DNA of 64,000 nt from Stagnihabitans tardus (GCF_009925085.1 NZ_JAABNR010000004.1:186001-250000); one strand, 5' to 3'; counted from the first letter of the stretch, positions 43,077 to 54,144 are shown. Numbers and translations are program-made. The notes: a model not told the origin generated them from the sequence alone.

Positions 43077-45982
43077 GGCTCGCTGGCAAAGGTCTGATCG
43101 ACCGCAGCAAACCGCTGAACTTCACCTTCGATGGCCGCAAGTTCAGCGGCTTCCAGGGCGACACTTTGGCCTCGGCGCTTCTGGCCAATGGGGTCAAGCT
43201 GGTGGGGCGATCCTTCAAGTACCACCGCCCGCGCGGCATCCTGACGGCGGGGCCGGAGGAGCCCAATGCCCTGGTCGAGGTCCTGGACCCCGGCAGCGCT
43301 TTGCAGACCCCGAACACCCGCGCCACGGTGCAAGAGCTGTATGACGGCCTCGCCGCCAAGTCGCAGAACCGGCTGGGCAGCCTGCGTTTCGACCTTTTGT
43401 CGGTGAACGACTACCTCTCGCCCTTCCTGAGCGCCGGTTTCTACTACAAGACCTTCATGTGGCCGCGCCCCTTCTGGGAGGCGATCTACGAACCCATCAT
43501 CCGCCGCGCCGCAGGTCTTGGCACGCTCAAGCGCCTGCATGAGACGGCGGATTACGAAAAGGCCTTTGCCTTCTGTGACCTCTTGGTGATCGGCTCGGGG
43601 CCTGCCGGGCTCATGGCGGCCCTGACCGCCGCCAGGTCGGGCGCCGATGTGATCCTGACCGAGCAGGATACGGCCCCGGGCGGGCGTCTTTTGTCGCAGG
43701 ACGGGCAGGTGGACGGCGCCTGGGTCAAGGCGACCTTGGCGGAACTCGCCTCCCTGAATGTGCGGATCATGACCCGCACCACGGTCATCGGCGCCTATGA
43801 CCAGGGCACCTATGGCGCGGTGGAGCGTGTGGGCCTGCACCTTGCCCCGCAAAGGCACCTGCCGCGCGAGTGCTTCTGGCGGATCGTGGCCAAGCAGACC
43901 GTCATGGCAACCGGCGCCTTGGAGCGTCCGGTGGCCTTCGCCAACAACGACCGGCCGGGCATCATGCTGGCCTCGGCCGGGCAGAGCTACCTGCACCGCC
44001 ATGGCGTCTCGCCGGGCGCGAAGGTCACGCTTTTCGCCACCAATGACCACGCCCGCACCGTCGCCCGCCAGCTGAAGGCCGAGGGCGTGAACATCGTGGC
44101 GCTTCTGGACAGCCGCCCCGATGCCTCGACGCTGGAGGACTTCCCCGTCCACCTGAATGCAAAGATCACCGATACGGCGGGCCGCCACGCGCTGAAGGCA
44201 ATCTCCGGCACCCATCACGGCGGCGATTTCCAGCTGGACACCGATTGCCTCCTGGTCTCGGGCGGCTGGAACCCGACCCTGGCGCTCGCCTGCCATCAGA
44301 ACGCCAGGCCCACCTGGCGCGAGGATATCGCGGCCTTCGTGCCGCGTCCCGGCATGGTCCCGGGGCTCCATGCGGCGGGGGCGGCCAATGGCACCTTCTC
44401 GACCCATGGCGCGCTCTCCGAAGGCCGCGCCGCCGCCGAGGCCGCGCTCTCTGCCCTCAGCCTGACGCCCAAGAGCCCCGACCTCCCCCAGGCCGAGGAT
44501 GCGCCCATCCGGATCACCCCCCTCTGGCAGATCAAGGGCAAGGGCCGCGCCTGGCTCGACTTCGCCAATGACGTGACTACCAAGGATGTGAAGCTCTCGG
44601 CGCAGGAGGGCTATACCTCCGTCGAGCATATGAAGCGCTACACGACCCAGGGCATGGCGCCCGACCAGGGCAAGAATTCCAACGTCGGCGCCCTGGCCGT
44701 TCTGGCCGATGCCACCGGCCGTTCCATCCCCGAGACCGGGACCACCACCTTCCGCGCCCCCTTCGCCCCGGTCTCGATCGGCGCCCTCGGTGCGGGCGGG
44801 CAGGGCAGGGGTTTTGCGCCGCAACGCTTCCTGACCTCGGACCAGGCCTCCCGCGACCGCGGCGCGCCGATGATAGAGGCGGGGCTCTGGTATCGGCCCT
44901 CGTATTTCCCCAAGCCCGGCGAAACCGACTGGCGGACCTCCTGCAACCGCGAGGTGCTGATGGTCCGCTCCTCGGTCGGCGTGGCCGATGTCTCGACGCT
45001 CGGCAAGATCGACATCCAGGGCAAGGATGCGGGGCGCTTCCTCGACCTCGTCTATACCAACACCTTCTCGACCCTGCCGGTCGGAAAGGTCCGCTATGGC
45101 TTGATGCTGCGCGAAGACGGTTTCGTCATGGACGACGGCACGACCGCGCGGCTGGGAGAGCACCACTTCCTGATGACCACGACCACCGCCGCCGCGGGCC
45201 AGGTCATGCGCCACCTCGACTTCGTCCACCAGGCCTATTGCGCCGATTGGGACGTCCGCTTCATCTCGGTCACTGAATCCTGGGCGCAATTCGCCGTGGC
45301 GGGGCCCATGGCCAAGATGCTCCTGAACGCGCTTCTCGATGAAAAGCTTGGCGATTTCCCCTTCATGTCCTGTGGCGAAGTCGCCATCGAGGGCGTCAAG
45401 GCCCGGCTCTTCCGCATCTCCTTCTCCGGCGAAGAGGGCTACGAGATCGCCGTGCCGACGCCCTATGGCGAGGCGCTCTTCCGCGACCTGACCGCCAAGG
45501 CCGAAACGCTCGGCGGGGGGCTTTACGGGATGGAGGCCTTGAACGTCCTGCGAATCGAGAAGGGCTTCATCACCCATGCCGAGATCCATGGCCGCGTCAC
45601 GGCCTATGACATCGGCATGGAAAAGATGGTGGGCAAGAAGGACTGCATCGGCAAGGCCCAGGCCGCGCGCCCCGGTCTGATCGGGCCAGAGCGCGAGCAA
45701 CTCGTGGGCCTGCGCCCCCTGGTGCAGACCGAGATCGCCTCGGGCGCCCATCTCTTCACCCCCGGGGACCGCGTCGAGCGCATCAACGACCAGGGCTATG
45801 TCACCTCGGTCTGCTGGTCGCCCACCTTGGGCTCCTGGCTGGGCCTGGCCTTCCTGAAGAACGGCCGCGCGCGGCACGGTCAACAGATCCGCCTCGTCGA
45901 TCACATGCGCAAGCTGGACGTGCTTTGCGAGGTCACCGACCCGGTCTTCCTCGATCCGAAAGGGGAGAAACTCCGTGCCTGA
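43073..45982 (+). CDS. soxA: Sarcosine oxidase subunit alpha
   Basis: This 969-aa subunit has an N-terminal Fer2-like region (about 15-100, SGFQ... SFKYHRPRG) and an NAD-binding/pyridine-nucleotide oxidoreductase part (LLVIGSGPAGLMAALTAARSG near 173-190, MATGALERPVAF). The C-terminal half (about 580-965) is homologous to GcvT and binds tetrahydrofolate (GMEALNVLRIEKGFITH, YDIGMEKMV). It accepts the methyl group as 5,10-methylene-THF. It overlaps soxD by 4 nt and soxG by 8 nt. No folate genes (glyA, purU, folD) follow here, unlike in some soil bacteria. Confidence 0.96.
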   Translation: MRLAGKGLIDRSKPLNFTFDGRKFSGFQGDTLASALLANGVKLVGRSFKYHRPRGILTAGPEEPNALVEVLDPGSALQTPNTRATVQELYDGLAAKSQNRLGSLRFDLLSVNDYLSPFLSAGFYYKTFMWPRPFWEAIYEPIIRRAAGLGTLKRLHETADYEKAFAFCDLLVIGSGPAGLMAALTAARSGADVILTEQDTAPGGRLLSQDGQVDGAWVKATLAELASLNVRIMTRTTVIGAYDQGTYGAVERVGLHLAPQRHLPRECFWRIVAKQTVMATGALERPVAFANNDRPGIMLASAGQSYLHRHGVSPGAKVTLFATNDHARTVARQLKAEGVNIVALLDSRPDASTLEDFPVHLNAKITDTAGRHALKAISGTHHGGDFQLDTDCLLVSGGWNPTLALACHQNARPTWREDIAAFVPRPGMVPGLHAAGAANGTFSTHGALSEGRAAAEAALSALSLTPKSPDLPQAEDAPIRITPLWQIKGKGRAWLDFANDVTTKDVKLSAQEGYTSVEHMKRYTTQGMAPDQGKNSNVGALAVLADATGRSIPETGTTTFRAPFAPVSIGALGAGGQGRGFAPQRFLTSDQASRDRGAPMIEAGLWYRPSYFPKPGETDWRTSCNREVLMVRSSVGVADVSTLGKIDIQGKDAGRFLDLVYTNTFSTLPVGKVRYGLMLREDGFVMDDGTTARLGEHHFLMTTTTAAAGQVMRHLDFVHQAYCADWDVRFISVTESWAQFAVAGPMAKMLLNALLDEKLGDFPFMSCGEVAIEGVKARLFRISFSGEEGYEIAVPTPYGEALFRDLTAKAETLGGGLYGMEALNVLRIEKGFITHAEIHGRVTAYDIGMEKMVGKKDCIGKAQAARPGLIGPEREQLVGLRPLVQTEIASGAHLFTPGDRVERINDQGYVTSVCWSPTLGSWLGLAFLKNGRARHGQQIRLVDHMRKLDVLCEVTDPVFLDPKGEKLRA

Positions 45983-46487
45983 GCTCTTCGCCAAATCCGC
46001 CCTGCATGGGCAAAAGCCGCTGACAAGGGCGGGGGTGACCCTCTCGGAAGAGGTCCTTGGCCCCATCACCTCGGTCGCCTGTTTCCCCGGCAAACGCGCC
46101 CTGGTGGCGGCCCAGCTGGGCGGCTTCCCGGCGCCGAACCGCCGTGAGGGCAACCTCCTCTGGACCGGGCCGGAGCAGGCTTTCCTGCTGGGCCAAGCCC
46201 CCGACCTGTCGGGCCTGGCCGCCACGACCGACCAGAGCGGCGGCTGGGCCGCCCTGCGCCTGAACGGCGAGACGAACAAGCTCCTCGCCCGTCTCTTCCC
46301 CATCGACCCGCGCAGCCTCACCGAAGGCACCTGCCTGCGCACGCCCCTGTTCCATATGAGCGCCGTCCTGACCCGCGATGACAAAGGCGTCCTGATCCTC
46401 GTCTTCCGGTCGATGGCGCGCACCGCCTGGGATGAGATCGCCCATGCCATGGAGATGCTGCAAGCCCGCGAGGCCATCGCCGGTTGA
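45975..46487 (+). CDS. soxG: Sarcosine oxidase subunit gamma
   Basis: This 170-aa gamma subunit has features seen in other SoxG proteins: a short N-terminal tail, GWAALRLNGETNKLLARLFPIDPR in the middle (written here only as a landmark around residues 95-118), and the terminal TRDDKGVLILVFRSMARTAW. It starts at GTG 45975 inside the soxA end, with AAGGGGAG upstream. It ends the operon. Confidence 0.9.
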   Translation: MPELFAKSALHGQKPLTRAGVTLSEEVLGPITSVACFPGKRALVAAQLGGFPAPNRREGNLLWTGPEQAFLLGQAPDLSGLAATTDQSGGWAALRLNGETNKLLARLFPIDPRSLTEGTCLRTPLFHMSAVLTRDDKGVLILVFRSMARTAWDEIAHAMEMLQAREAIAG

Positions 46488-46491
46488 ACCC

Positions 46492-46697
46492 CCGGGGGAC
46501 GCTGTCCCCCGGACCCCCTGGAGATATTTGAGCCAAGTTGAAAGCCAAGGCGGTTGCTTTCAATTTGGCCCAAATACTCCCTTCCTGCGTGTCGCTCGGG
46601 CTCTTGGACCGGCGGGGTTGCGCCGCCCCGCCCCGGCGCCCGCTTCCCCTTTCACACTGGCCCAAATATCCCGGGGGGCTTGGGGGGCTGGCCCCCC
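46492..46697. repeat. 3'-end composite repeats, copies d, e and f
   Basis: Copy d (plus): hairpin CCGGGGGAC/GTCCCCCGG (46492-46512), then tail CCCTGGAGATATTTGAGCCA (from 46516) ending in AGTTGAAAG. Copy e (minus, tail only): 46558-46582. Copy f (minus): tail 46648-46678 and hairpin GGGGGGC-TG-GCCCCCC (46682-46697). Copies d and e face each other. The cluster fills the gap between soxG and dnaG; no gene is supported. Confidence 0.8.
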
Positions 46698-46742
46698 ATT
46701 CCACCGCTGGACATGGCGGCCGCGCCCCCCGATACTGCGCCC

Positions 46743-48647
46743 ATGTCATTGCCCCCCGGATTCCTCGATGAACTGCGCACCCGCGTGACGCTTTCGGCCG
46801 TGGTTGGCCGCAAGGTCACCTGGGACATGCGCAAGTCGAACCAGGGGCGCGGCGATTTCTGGGCGCCTTGCCCCTTCCACCAGGAAAAATCCGCCTCTTT
46901 CCATGTCGATGACCGCAAGGGCTTCTATTACTGCTTCGGCTGCCATGCGAAGGGCGATGCGCTGACCTTCGTGAAGGAAAGCGAGAACCTGTCCTTCATG
47001 GAGGCCGTCGAGACCCTGGCGCGCGAGGCGGGCATGCCGATGCCCGCCCGCGACCCGGTCCAGGCGCAGAAGGCCGACCGCCGCACGCAGCTCTCCGAGG
47101 TCATGGAAGAGGCGGTGAAGTGGTTCCGCCTGCAGCTGAAGACCTCCGCCGCCTCGGACGCGCGGGCCTATCTCGCCAAGCGCGGCCTCTCTCCCGAGGC
47201 GCAGGACCGCTGGCATATCGGCTTCGCGCCCGATCAGTGGGAGGCGCTGCATGGCGCCCTGACCGCCAAGGGCATCTCGAGTGACCTGGTGATCGAGGCG
47301 GGGCTCGCCATCCGCCCCGAAGAGGGCAAGGCGCGCAAGACCCCCTATGACCGCTTCCGCAACCGGATCATCTTTCCCATACGCGATGGCCGGGGCAGGG
47401 CGATCTCCTTGGGCGGGCGGGCGATGGACCCGAACGACCGGGCGAAATACCTGAACGGGCCCGAGACGCCTTTGTTCGACAAGGGGCGCAACCTCTACAA
47501 CCTTGCCCCCGCGCGGGAGGCGGTGGGCAAGGGGCAGCCCCTGGTCGTCTCCGAAGGCTATATGGATGTCATTGCCCTGTCCGAGGCGGGGTTTGGCGGG
47601 GCCGTGGCGCCCTTGGGGACGGCCATCACCGAGGAACAGCTGCGCCTGATGTGGCGCATCTCCGACGAGCCGATCATCGCCCTGGACGGCGACAAGGCAG
47701 GCATAAGGGCCGCTTTGCGCCTGATCGACCTCGCCCTGCCGCTCCTCGAGGCCGGCAAGGGCCTGCGCTTTGCCATCATGCCGGGCGGCCAGGACCCGGA
47801 CGAGCTGATCAAGGCCCATGGCGCCCCCGCCATGAAGGCGGTCCTGGACCAGGCCCAGCCCATGGTCTCGCTCCTCTGGAACCGCGAGATCGAGGGCCGC
47901 GATTTCGACAGCCCCGAGCGCAAGGCCGCCCTGGACAAGACCCTGCGGGCCTTGATGAACCGCATCGCCGACCCCTCGATCCGGGCGCATTACACGGAAG
48001 AAATCCGCCGCCTCCGCGCCGAGCTCTTCGGCCCCAAGGCCCGGCCCTTCCAGCCCAAGGGGCCCCGCGGCACCCCGTGGAAGCGCCTCCCCGACCCGGT
48101 GCCGCTCGCCGCCACCCGGGCATCCTTGCTGGCCGGCGCCACCGACCGCGACACCGAGGAACTGCGCGAGGCGGTGATCCTGGCCGTCCTGGCCACCCAT
48201 CCCCGCCTGGTGGACCGCTTCGAATCCGACCTCGAACGCATGGACCTCTCGAACCCCGCCCATGAGATCATCCGCGACGCGCTGCTCCTGCGCCAGTCGC
48301 CGCAGGGTCCGGCCCTTGACGCCGTGCTGAGCCGTCCCCATGTCCTGATCGCGCCCCCGGTCCGCAACAGGGAGGACACCGAACTTGCCACCCTTTGCCT
48401 CGCCGAGGAATTCGCCAAGCTTTCGGCCCGTCGCGGCGCGCGCCGCGAGATCGAAGAGGCGATGGAGGACATGGAGCGCCTTCCCGACGAGGGGCTCACC
48501 TGGCGCCTGACCCAGGCCGCCCAGGCCCGCCACCGCGCCGAGAACCCGCACCGGAACGACACGGCCGACCTGGGCGAAGACCGGACGGCGATGTCGAACC
48601 ACCTGCAAGCCCTGATCGACGGCAAGATCTGGGAAAAGAAGCGCTAA
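46743..48647 (+). CDS. dnaG: DNA primase
   Basis: This 634-aa primase lays RNA primers for replication. The N-terminal zinc-binding domain has the Cys/His/Cys/Cys pattern in CPFHQEKSASF and YYCFGCHAKGD (about 40-67). The catalytic core has RNRIIFPIRD, the TOPRIM motif VVSEGYMDVIALSEAG and ALDGDKAG. A helicase-binding C-terminal region follows. ATG 46743 gives the conserved MSLPPGFLDELR start. It precedes rpoD as in the classic macromolecular-synthesis arrangement (rpsU is not present). Confidence 0.96.
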   Translation: MSLPPGFLDELRTRVTLSAVVGRKVTWDMRKSNQGRGDFWAPCPFHQEKSASFHVDDRKGFYYCFGCHAKGDALTFVKESENLSFMEAVETLAREAGMPMPARDPVQAQKADRRTQLSEVMEEAVKWFRLQLKTSAASDARAYLAKRGLSPEAQDRWHIGFAPDQWEALHGALTAKGISSDLVIEAGLAIRPEEGKARKTPYDRFRNRIIFPIRDGRGRAISLGGRAMDPNDRAKYLNGPETPLFDKGRNLYNLAPAREAVGKGQPLVVSEGYMDVIALSEAGFGGAVAPLGTAITEEQLRLMWRISDEPIIALDGDKAGIRAALRLIDLALPLLEAGKGLRFAIMPGGQDPDELIKAHGAPAMKAVLDQAQPMVSLLWNREIEGRDFDSPERKAALDKTLRALMNRIADPSIRAHYTEEIRRLRAELFGPKARPFQPKGPRGTPWKRLPDPVPLAATRASLLAGATDRDTEELREAVILAVLATHPRLVDRFESDLERMDLSNPAHEIIRDALLLRQSPQGPALDAVLSRPHVLIAPPVRNREDTELATLCLAEEFAKLSARRGARREIEEAMEDMERLPDEGLTWRLTQAAQARHRAENPHRNDTADLGEDRTAMSNHLQALIDGKIWEKKR

Positions 48648-48670
48648 AACGACCCCTGCAACCCGGGTTT

Positions 48671-48730
48671 GATTCGCGATATGACAAGGAGTCGCTGGCA
48701 TGATTCGCCAGTGATTCGACCACCCGATTC
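48671..48730. promoter_or_regulatory. Cluster of four GATTC (GANTC) sites upstream of rpoD
   Basis: GATTC occurs at 48671, 48702, 48713 and 48726, each continuing to GATTCG. GANTC is the target of the cell-cycle methyltransferase CcrM in alphaproteobacteria. Four sites in 60 bp of GC-rich DNA directly upstream of the sigma factor gene is far above expectation. Confidence 0.7.
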
Positions 48731-48752
48731 GCCCCACCTCGACGGAGCCCCC

Positions 48753-50753
<2,001 letters not shown>

Positions 50754-50759
50754 GAATTG

Positions 50760-50786
50760 CAGGCGCCGTATAGGCGCCTGTTTTTT
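50760..50786 (+). terminator. Intrinsic terminator of rpoD
   Basis: CAGGCGCC-GTATA-GGCGCCTG followed by TTTTTT, 6 nt after the stop codon, is a textbook rho-independent terminator. Confidence 0.95.
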
Positions 50787-50799
50787 CGGGAGTCGTTTG

Positions 50800-51384
50800 A
50801 TGCGTTGGGAAGTTGCTTGTTCTGATTTTGGGATAGATGCTCTTTGTGAAGAGGGGCCTCGCATCTCGTCAAAAGCTCTATGGCATCTACCTGAGGCTTA
50901 CCAAGTTCAGCAAAATCCAGAATTTGAACTCTTCGAAGAAGAAGAGTTGTTGGGTTTTACGGCGTCTCTGGATTTTCGATGCGGTGGACCGGAAGAGCCT
51001 AAACGGATTTTGACTGAAAGCTGGACTTACTGCGGTATCAAGTCCTCGGGTGATTGGGACTTCAGTGGAACTCTTTTCTTGAATAGTGGGCACTTGTCAT
51101 TCTGCTTTTTCCTTCCAGAACGCCAAATGGCTTCCCTTCATGCTAATCTATTGGCTGCGGTCGCGTCACCAAAGGCAATGAATTTTGTTATGCGCTTCAA
51201 TGGACCGCTTATCATCGGAGATCGTAGCATCGCGGTCCAGCCGGAACTAAAGGAAAAGTGGTGGAACGGAGATTGTGAAATTGGACTGGTTGGTCATCCA
51301 AAGGTAAGCCTTGTCTTTGGTGATCTCGTTCCTCCGCACCCAACGTGGTCGGATTTGATTGCCCGCCATTCCCGAGAGATCTGA
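50800..51384 (+). CDS. Orphan protein of unknown function, AT-richer than its surroundings
   Basis: This 194-aa, probably cytoplasmic protein has no signal or membrane segment and seven cysteines with no metal motif. It has an acidic patch (ELFEEEELLGF) and a GDWDFSGTLFLNSGHLSFC beta-rich centre. I recognise no family. Its layout is loosely like small immunity or cyclophane-type proteins, but that is a guess. The base composition and codon use (TTT, AAA, GAA, ATT) differ sharply from the neighbours, which suggests recent acquisition. GGGAG precedes the ATG. It begins 13 nt after the rpoD terminator. Confidence 0.75.
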   Translation: MRWEVACSDFGIDALCEEGPRISSKALWHLPEAYQVQQNPEFELFEEEELLGFTASLDFRCGGPEEPKRILTESWTYCGIKSSGDWDFSGTLFLNSGHLSFCFFLPERQMASLHANLLAAVASPKAMNFVMRFNGPLIIGDRSIAVQPELKEKWWNGDCEIGLVGHPKVSLVFGDLVPPHPTWSDLIARHSREI

Positions 51385-51574
51385 TTTCCTCTGTAAGCCG
51401 GGACTCTCCGCATGCGTGGGCTGCATGCTTGCACGCACCACCCCGCCGCAAAGCAACGTGACATCACCCCCCCTACCGCCACCTTGAGCCCCTGACTCCG
51501 CCGACCAGCCCCAAATCCCTAACAAATCCTGAACGACATCCGCGAAATCCAAGGATTTCAACACCTTGCCCCCT

Positions 51575-51590
51575 CTTGCACGCGTGCAAG
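51575..51590. promoter_or_regulatory. Perfect 16-bp palindrome upstream of the HlyU-like gene
   Basis: CTTGCACGCGTGCAAG is a perfect palindrome 73 bp before the start. A partial match (GCTTGCACGCAC) lies at about 51427-51438. The rest of the 279-bp gap shows no other structure that I can support. Confidence 0.65.
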
Positions 51591-51663
51591 CCCGCTGATT
51601 TCGCGCGCCCCCTTTTCCCCGCCCCCAAAATCCCCCATCCTGGGCCGCAAAACGGAGCCCCAA

Positions 51664-51933
51664 ATGTCCCTCCTCGCCCGCCTCTTCGGCAAAGCCCCCG
51701 CGAAAACCCAAGACCCCATCCTCCACAAGGACTGCCGCATCTTCCCCGAGCCGCAGAAGGCCCCCGGCGGCTTCCGCGTCGCTGCCCGGATCGAGAAGGA
51801 CTTCGACGGGCAAACCCGGACCCACAACCTGATCCGCTCCGACATCCACGCCTCGCTCGATGACGCGACCGAGGCCTCCCTGGCCAAGGCCAGGCTCGCC
51901 ATCGACCAGCTGGGCGACACGATCTTCTCCTGA
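51664..51933 (+). CDS. HlyU-family small protein
   Basis: This 89-aa protein has the HlyU family layout: MSLLARLFGK start, IFPEPQKAPGGFRVAARIEK, then THNLIRSDIHASLDDATEAS and an AIDQLGDTIF end. HlyU proteins are winged-helix activators in Vibrio. This shorter alphaproteobacterial group is of unknown role and lacks an obvious HTH. GGAG precedes the ATG at good spacing. Confidence 0.85.
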   Translation: MSLLARLFGKAPAKTQDPILHKDCRIFPEPQKAPGGFRVAARIEKDFDGQTRTHNLIRSDIHASLDDATEASLAKARLAIDQLGDTIFS

Positions 51934-51997
51934 CCCCCACCTTGGTCGCCCTTGACCCGGGGCCGCCATCCCCTAGCCTCCGCCCAGGGAGGCCCAT

Positions 51998-52906
51998 ATG
52001 ACCGACATCTCTTCCATCGACGCCGTCGAGACCCTGCTTGCATCCCAAGGCTATGTCCCGGGCCGGGCGCTTTCGACCGTCACCTTCCTCGCCCTGAAGC
52101 TCGGCCGGCCGCTCTTCCTCGAGGGCGAGGCCGGGACCGGCAAGACCGAGATCGCCAAGACCATCGCCCAGGCGCTCGGCCGCCGCCTGATCCGCCTGCA
52201 ATGCTACGAGGGGCTGGATGCCACGACCGCCGTGGCCGATTGGAACTTCGCGGCCCAGATGGTCGCCCTTCGCACCGCCGAGGCCACCGGAGACCAGGAC
52301 CGCGCCAGGCTGGAATCCGACCTCTTCTCCGACCGCTTCCTGATCGAACGGCCCCTCCTCGCCGCCATGCGCCCGCAACCCGGCGGCCCGCCCGTCCTCT
52401 TGATCGACGAGATCGACCGCACCGATGCGCCCTTCGAGGCCTTCCTCCTCGAGGCGCTTTCCGACTTCCAGGTCACCATCCCCGAGCTTGGCACGATCCG
52501 CGCCGAGACCCCGCCCATCGTCATCCTGACCTCGAACCGCACGCGCGAGGTCCATGACGCGCTCAAACGCCGCTGCCTTTACCACTGGGTCGATTACCCG
52601 GGCTTCGAACGCGAGATGCAGATCCTGCAGTCGCGCATCCCGGGGCTCAGCCAGACCCTCTCCGCCCAGGCCGTGGCCTTCGTCCAGCGCCTGCGCCGTG
52701 AGGATCTCTTCAAGCGGCCGGGGGTAGCCGAGACCATCGACTGGGCCAAGTGCCTCCTGGCTTTGGACGCCCTGACCCTCTCGCCCGAGGTCATCGGCGA
52801 TACGCTCGGGGCCATCCTGAAATACCAGGACGACATCCAGCGCATCGAGGGCGCGCCCGCGAAGAAGATGCTGGACGAGATCCGCAGCCAGCTGGAAATG
52901 GCGTGA
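51998..52906 (+). CDS. coxD: MoxR-family AAA ATPase (CoxD-like)
   Basis: This 302-aa AAA+ ATPase has Walker A EGEAGTGKTEIAKT (about 44-57), Walker B VLLIDEIDRTD, sensor-1 IVILTSNRTREVHDALKRR, and a C-terminal helical lid. CoxD in Oligotropha is a membrane-associated chaperone for assembly of the CO dehydrogenase active site. Pairing with a CoxE-type VWA protein directly downstream (TGATG overlap) and with xdhC/coxF fits maturation of a molybdenum hydroxylase. Confidence 0.88.
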   Translation: MTDISSIDAVETLLASQGYVPGRALSTVTFLALKLGRPLFLEGEAGTGKTEIAKTIAQALGRRLIRLQCYEGLDATTAVADWNFAAQMVALRTAEATGDQDRARLESDLFSDRFLIERPLLAAMRPQPGGPPVLLIDEIDRTDAPFEAFLLEALSDFQVTIPELGTIRAETPPIVILTSNRTREVHDALKRRCLYHWVDYPGFEREMQILQSRIPGLSQTLSAQAVAFVQRLRREDLFKRPGVAETIDWAKCLLALDALTLSPEVIGDTLGAILKYQDDIQRIEGAPAKKMLDEIRSQLEMA

Positions 52907-54144
52907 TGGAGCTCCCGGAGCTGACCGTTCAGGACGACGGCAGGCTCGCCCAGAACATCACCCATTTCGCCCGGGCGCTGCGCAAGGCGGGCTTCCGGCT
53001 TGGCCCCGGCCGCATCCTTCAGGCGCTGGAGGCGGTCCAGGCCGCCCCTTTCACCTCCCGCGCCGATTTCTTCTGGACGCTGCATGCCTGCTTCGTCTCC
53101 AAGCCCGAAGAGCGCCTGGTCTTCGAACAGGTCTTCCGGCTTTACTGGCGCGATCCGCGTTACCTTGACCATATGATGAGCCTGATGCTGCCCCAGGTGA
53201 AGGGCTCTTACAACGAGCGCAAGGCTGCCCCCGGGGAAAAGCGCGCGGCCCAGTCGCTTCTGGACCTGCCCCCGCCTCCGCCCCAGGAAGAGGGCGAGGA
53301 GGAGATCGAGATCGATGCCTCGGCCACGGCGGCGGCGACCGAACGCCTGAGGACGCTCGATTTCGAACAGATGTCGGTGGAGGAAATCGCCGAGGCCAAA
53401 AGGATGCTCGCGCGGCTCACGCTGCCGGTGCAGCCGCTGGTGTCCCGCCGGATGACCCCCGGCGGCCAGGCGAGGGTCGACCGCGCCGCCACGATGCGCG
53501 CGGCCCTGCGGCGCGGCGACCTCGGGCGCTTGGCCTTTCAGAACCCCCGGCTGAAGTGGCCGAACCTGGTGGCGCTTTGCGATATCTCGGGCTCGATGAG
53601 CCAGTATTCCCGCATGGTGCTGCATTTCCTCCATGCCGTGATGAATGCGAGGGGGCAGGGCTGGGCCCAGGTCCATGCCTTCACCTTCGGCACCAGGCTG
53701 ACCAACATCACCCGCCATCTGCATCAGCGCGACGTGGATGCCGCGCTGGCCGCTGCGGGGGCCGAGGCGCAGGACTGGCAGGGCGGCACGCGGATCGGCC
53801 AGTGCCTGCATGCCTTCAACCAGGACTGGAGCCGCCGCGTCCTGGGGCAGGGGGCGGTGGTCCTCCTGATCTCGGACGGGCTCGACCGCGACCCGCCCGA
53901 GGCGCTTTCCTTCGAGATGAAGCGCCTGAGCCTTTCGGCCCGCCGCCTGATCTGGGTGAACCCCCTCTTGCGCTGGGACGGCTTTCTGCCGAAAGCCCAA
54001 GGCATCCGCGCCATGCTGCCCCATTGCGACGCCTTCCGCGCGGGCCATTCCATCGCCACGCTCGAGGGCCTCGCCCGCGCCATCTCCGACCCCCAGGACC
54101 GGGGCGAGCGCGACCGGCTCCTCTCCCACTTGCGCGACGGCTGA
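52906..54144 (+). CDS. coxE: VWA-domain protein, CoxE type
   Basis: This 412-aa protein has an N-terminal helical region (about 1-110), an acidic Pro/Glu linker (PPPPPQEEGEEEIEIDAS) and a C-terminal von Willebrand A fold. The fold carries the MIDAS motif CDISGSMSQYSR (near 225) and later GGTRIG and LISDGLDRD. CoxE works with CoxD as the MoxR-VWA pair in maturation of the [CuSMoO2] or Mo centre of cox-type enzymes. The ATG overlaps the coxD stop. Confidence 0.88.
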   Translation: MELPELTVQDDGRLAQNITHFARALRKAGFRLGPGRILQALEAVQAAPFTSRADFFWTLHACFVSKPEERLVFEQVFRLYWRDPRYLDHMMSLMLPQVKGSYNERKAAPGEKRAAQSLLDLPPPPPQEEGEEEIEIDASATAAATERLRTLDFEQMSVEEIAEAKRMLARLTLPVQPLVSRRMTPGGQARVDRAATMRAALRRGDLGRLAFQNPRLKWPNLVALCDISGSMSQYSRMVLHFLHAVMNARGQGWAQVHAFTFGTRLTNITRHLHQRDVDAALAAAGAEAQDWQGGTRIGQCLHAFNQDWSRRVLGQGAVVLLISDGLDRDPPEALSFEMKRLSLSARRLIWVNPLLRWDGFLPKAQGIRAMLPHCDAFRAGHSIATLEGLARAISDPQDRGERDRLLSHLRDG

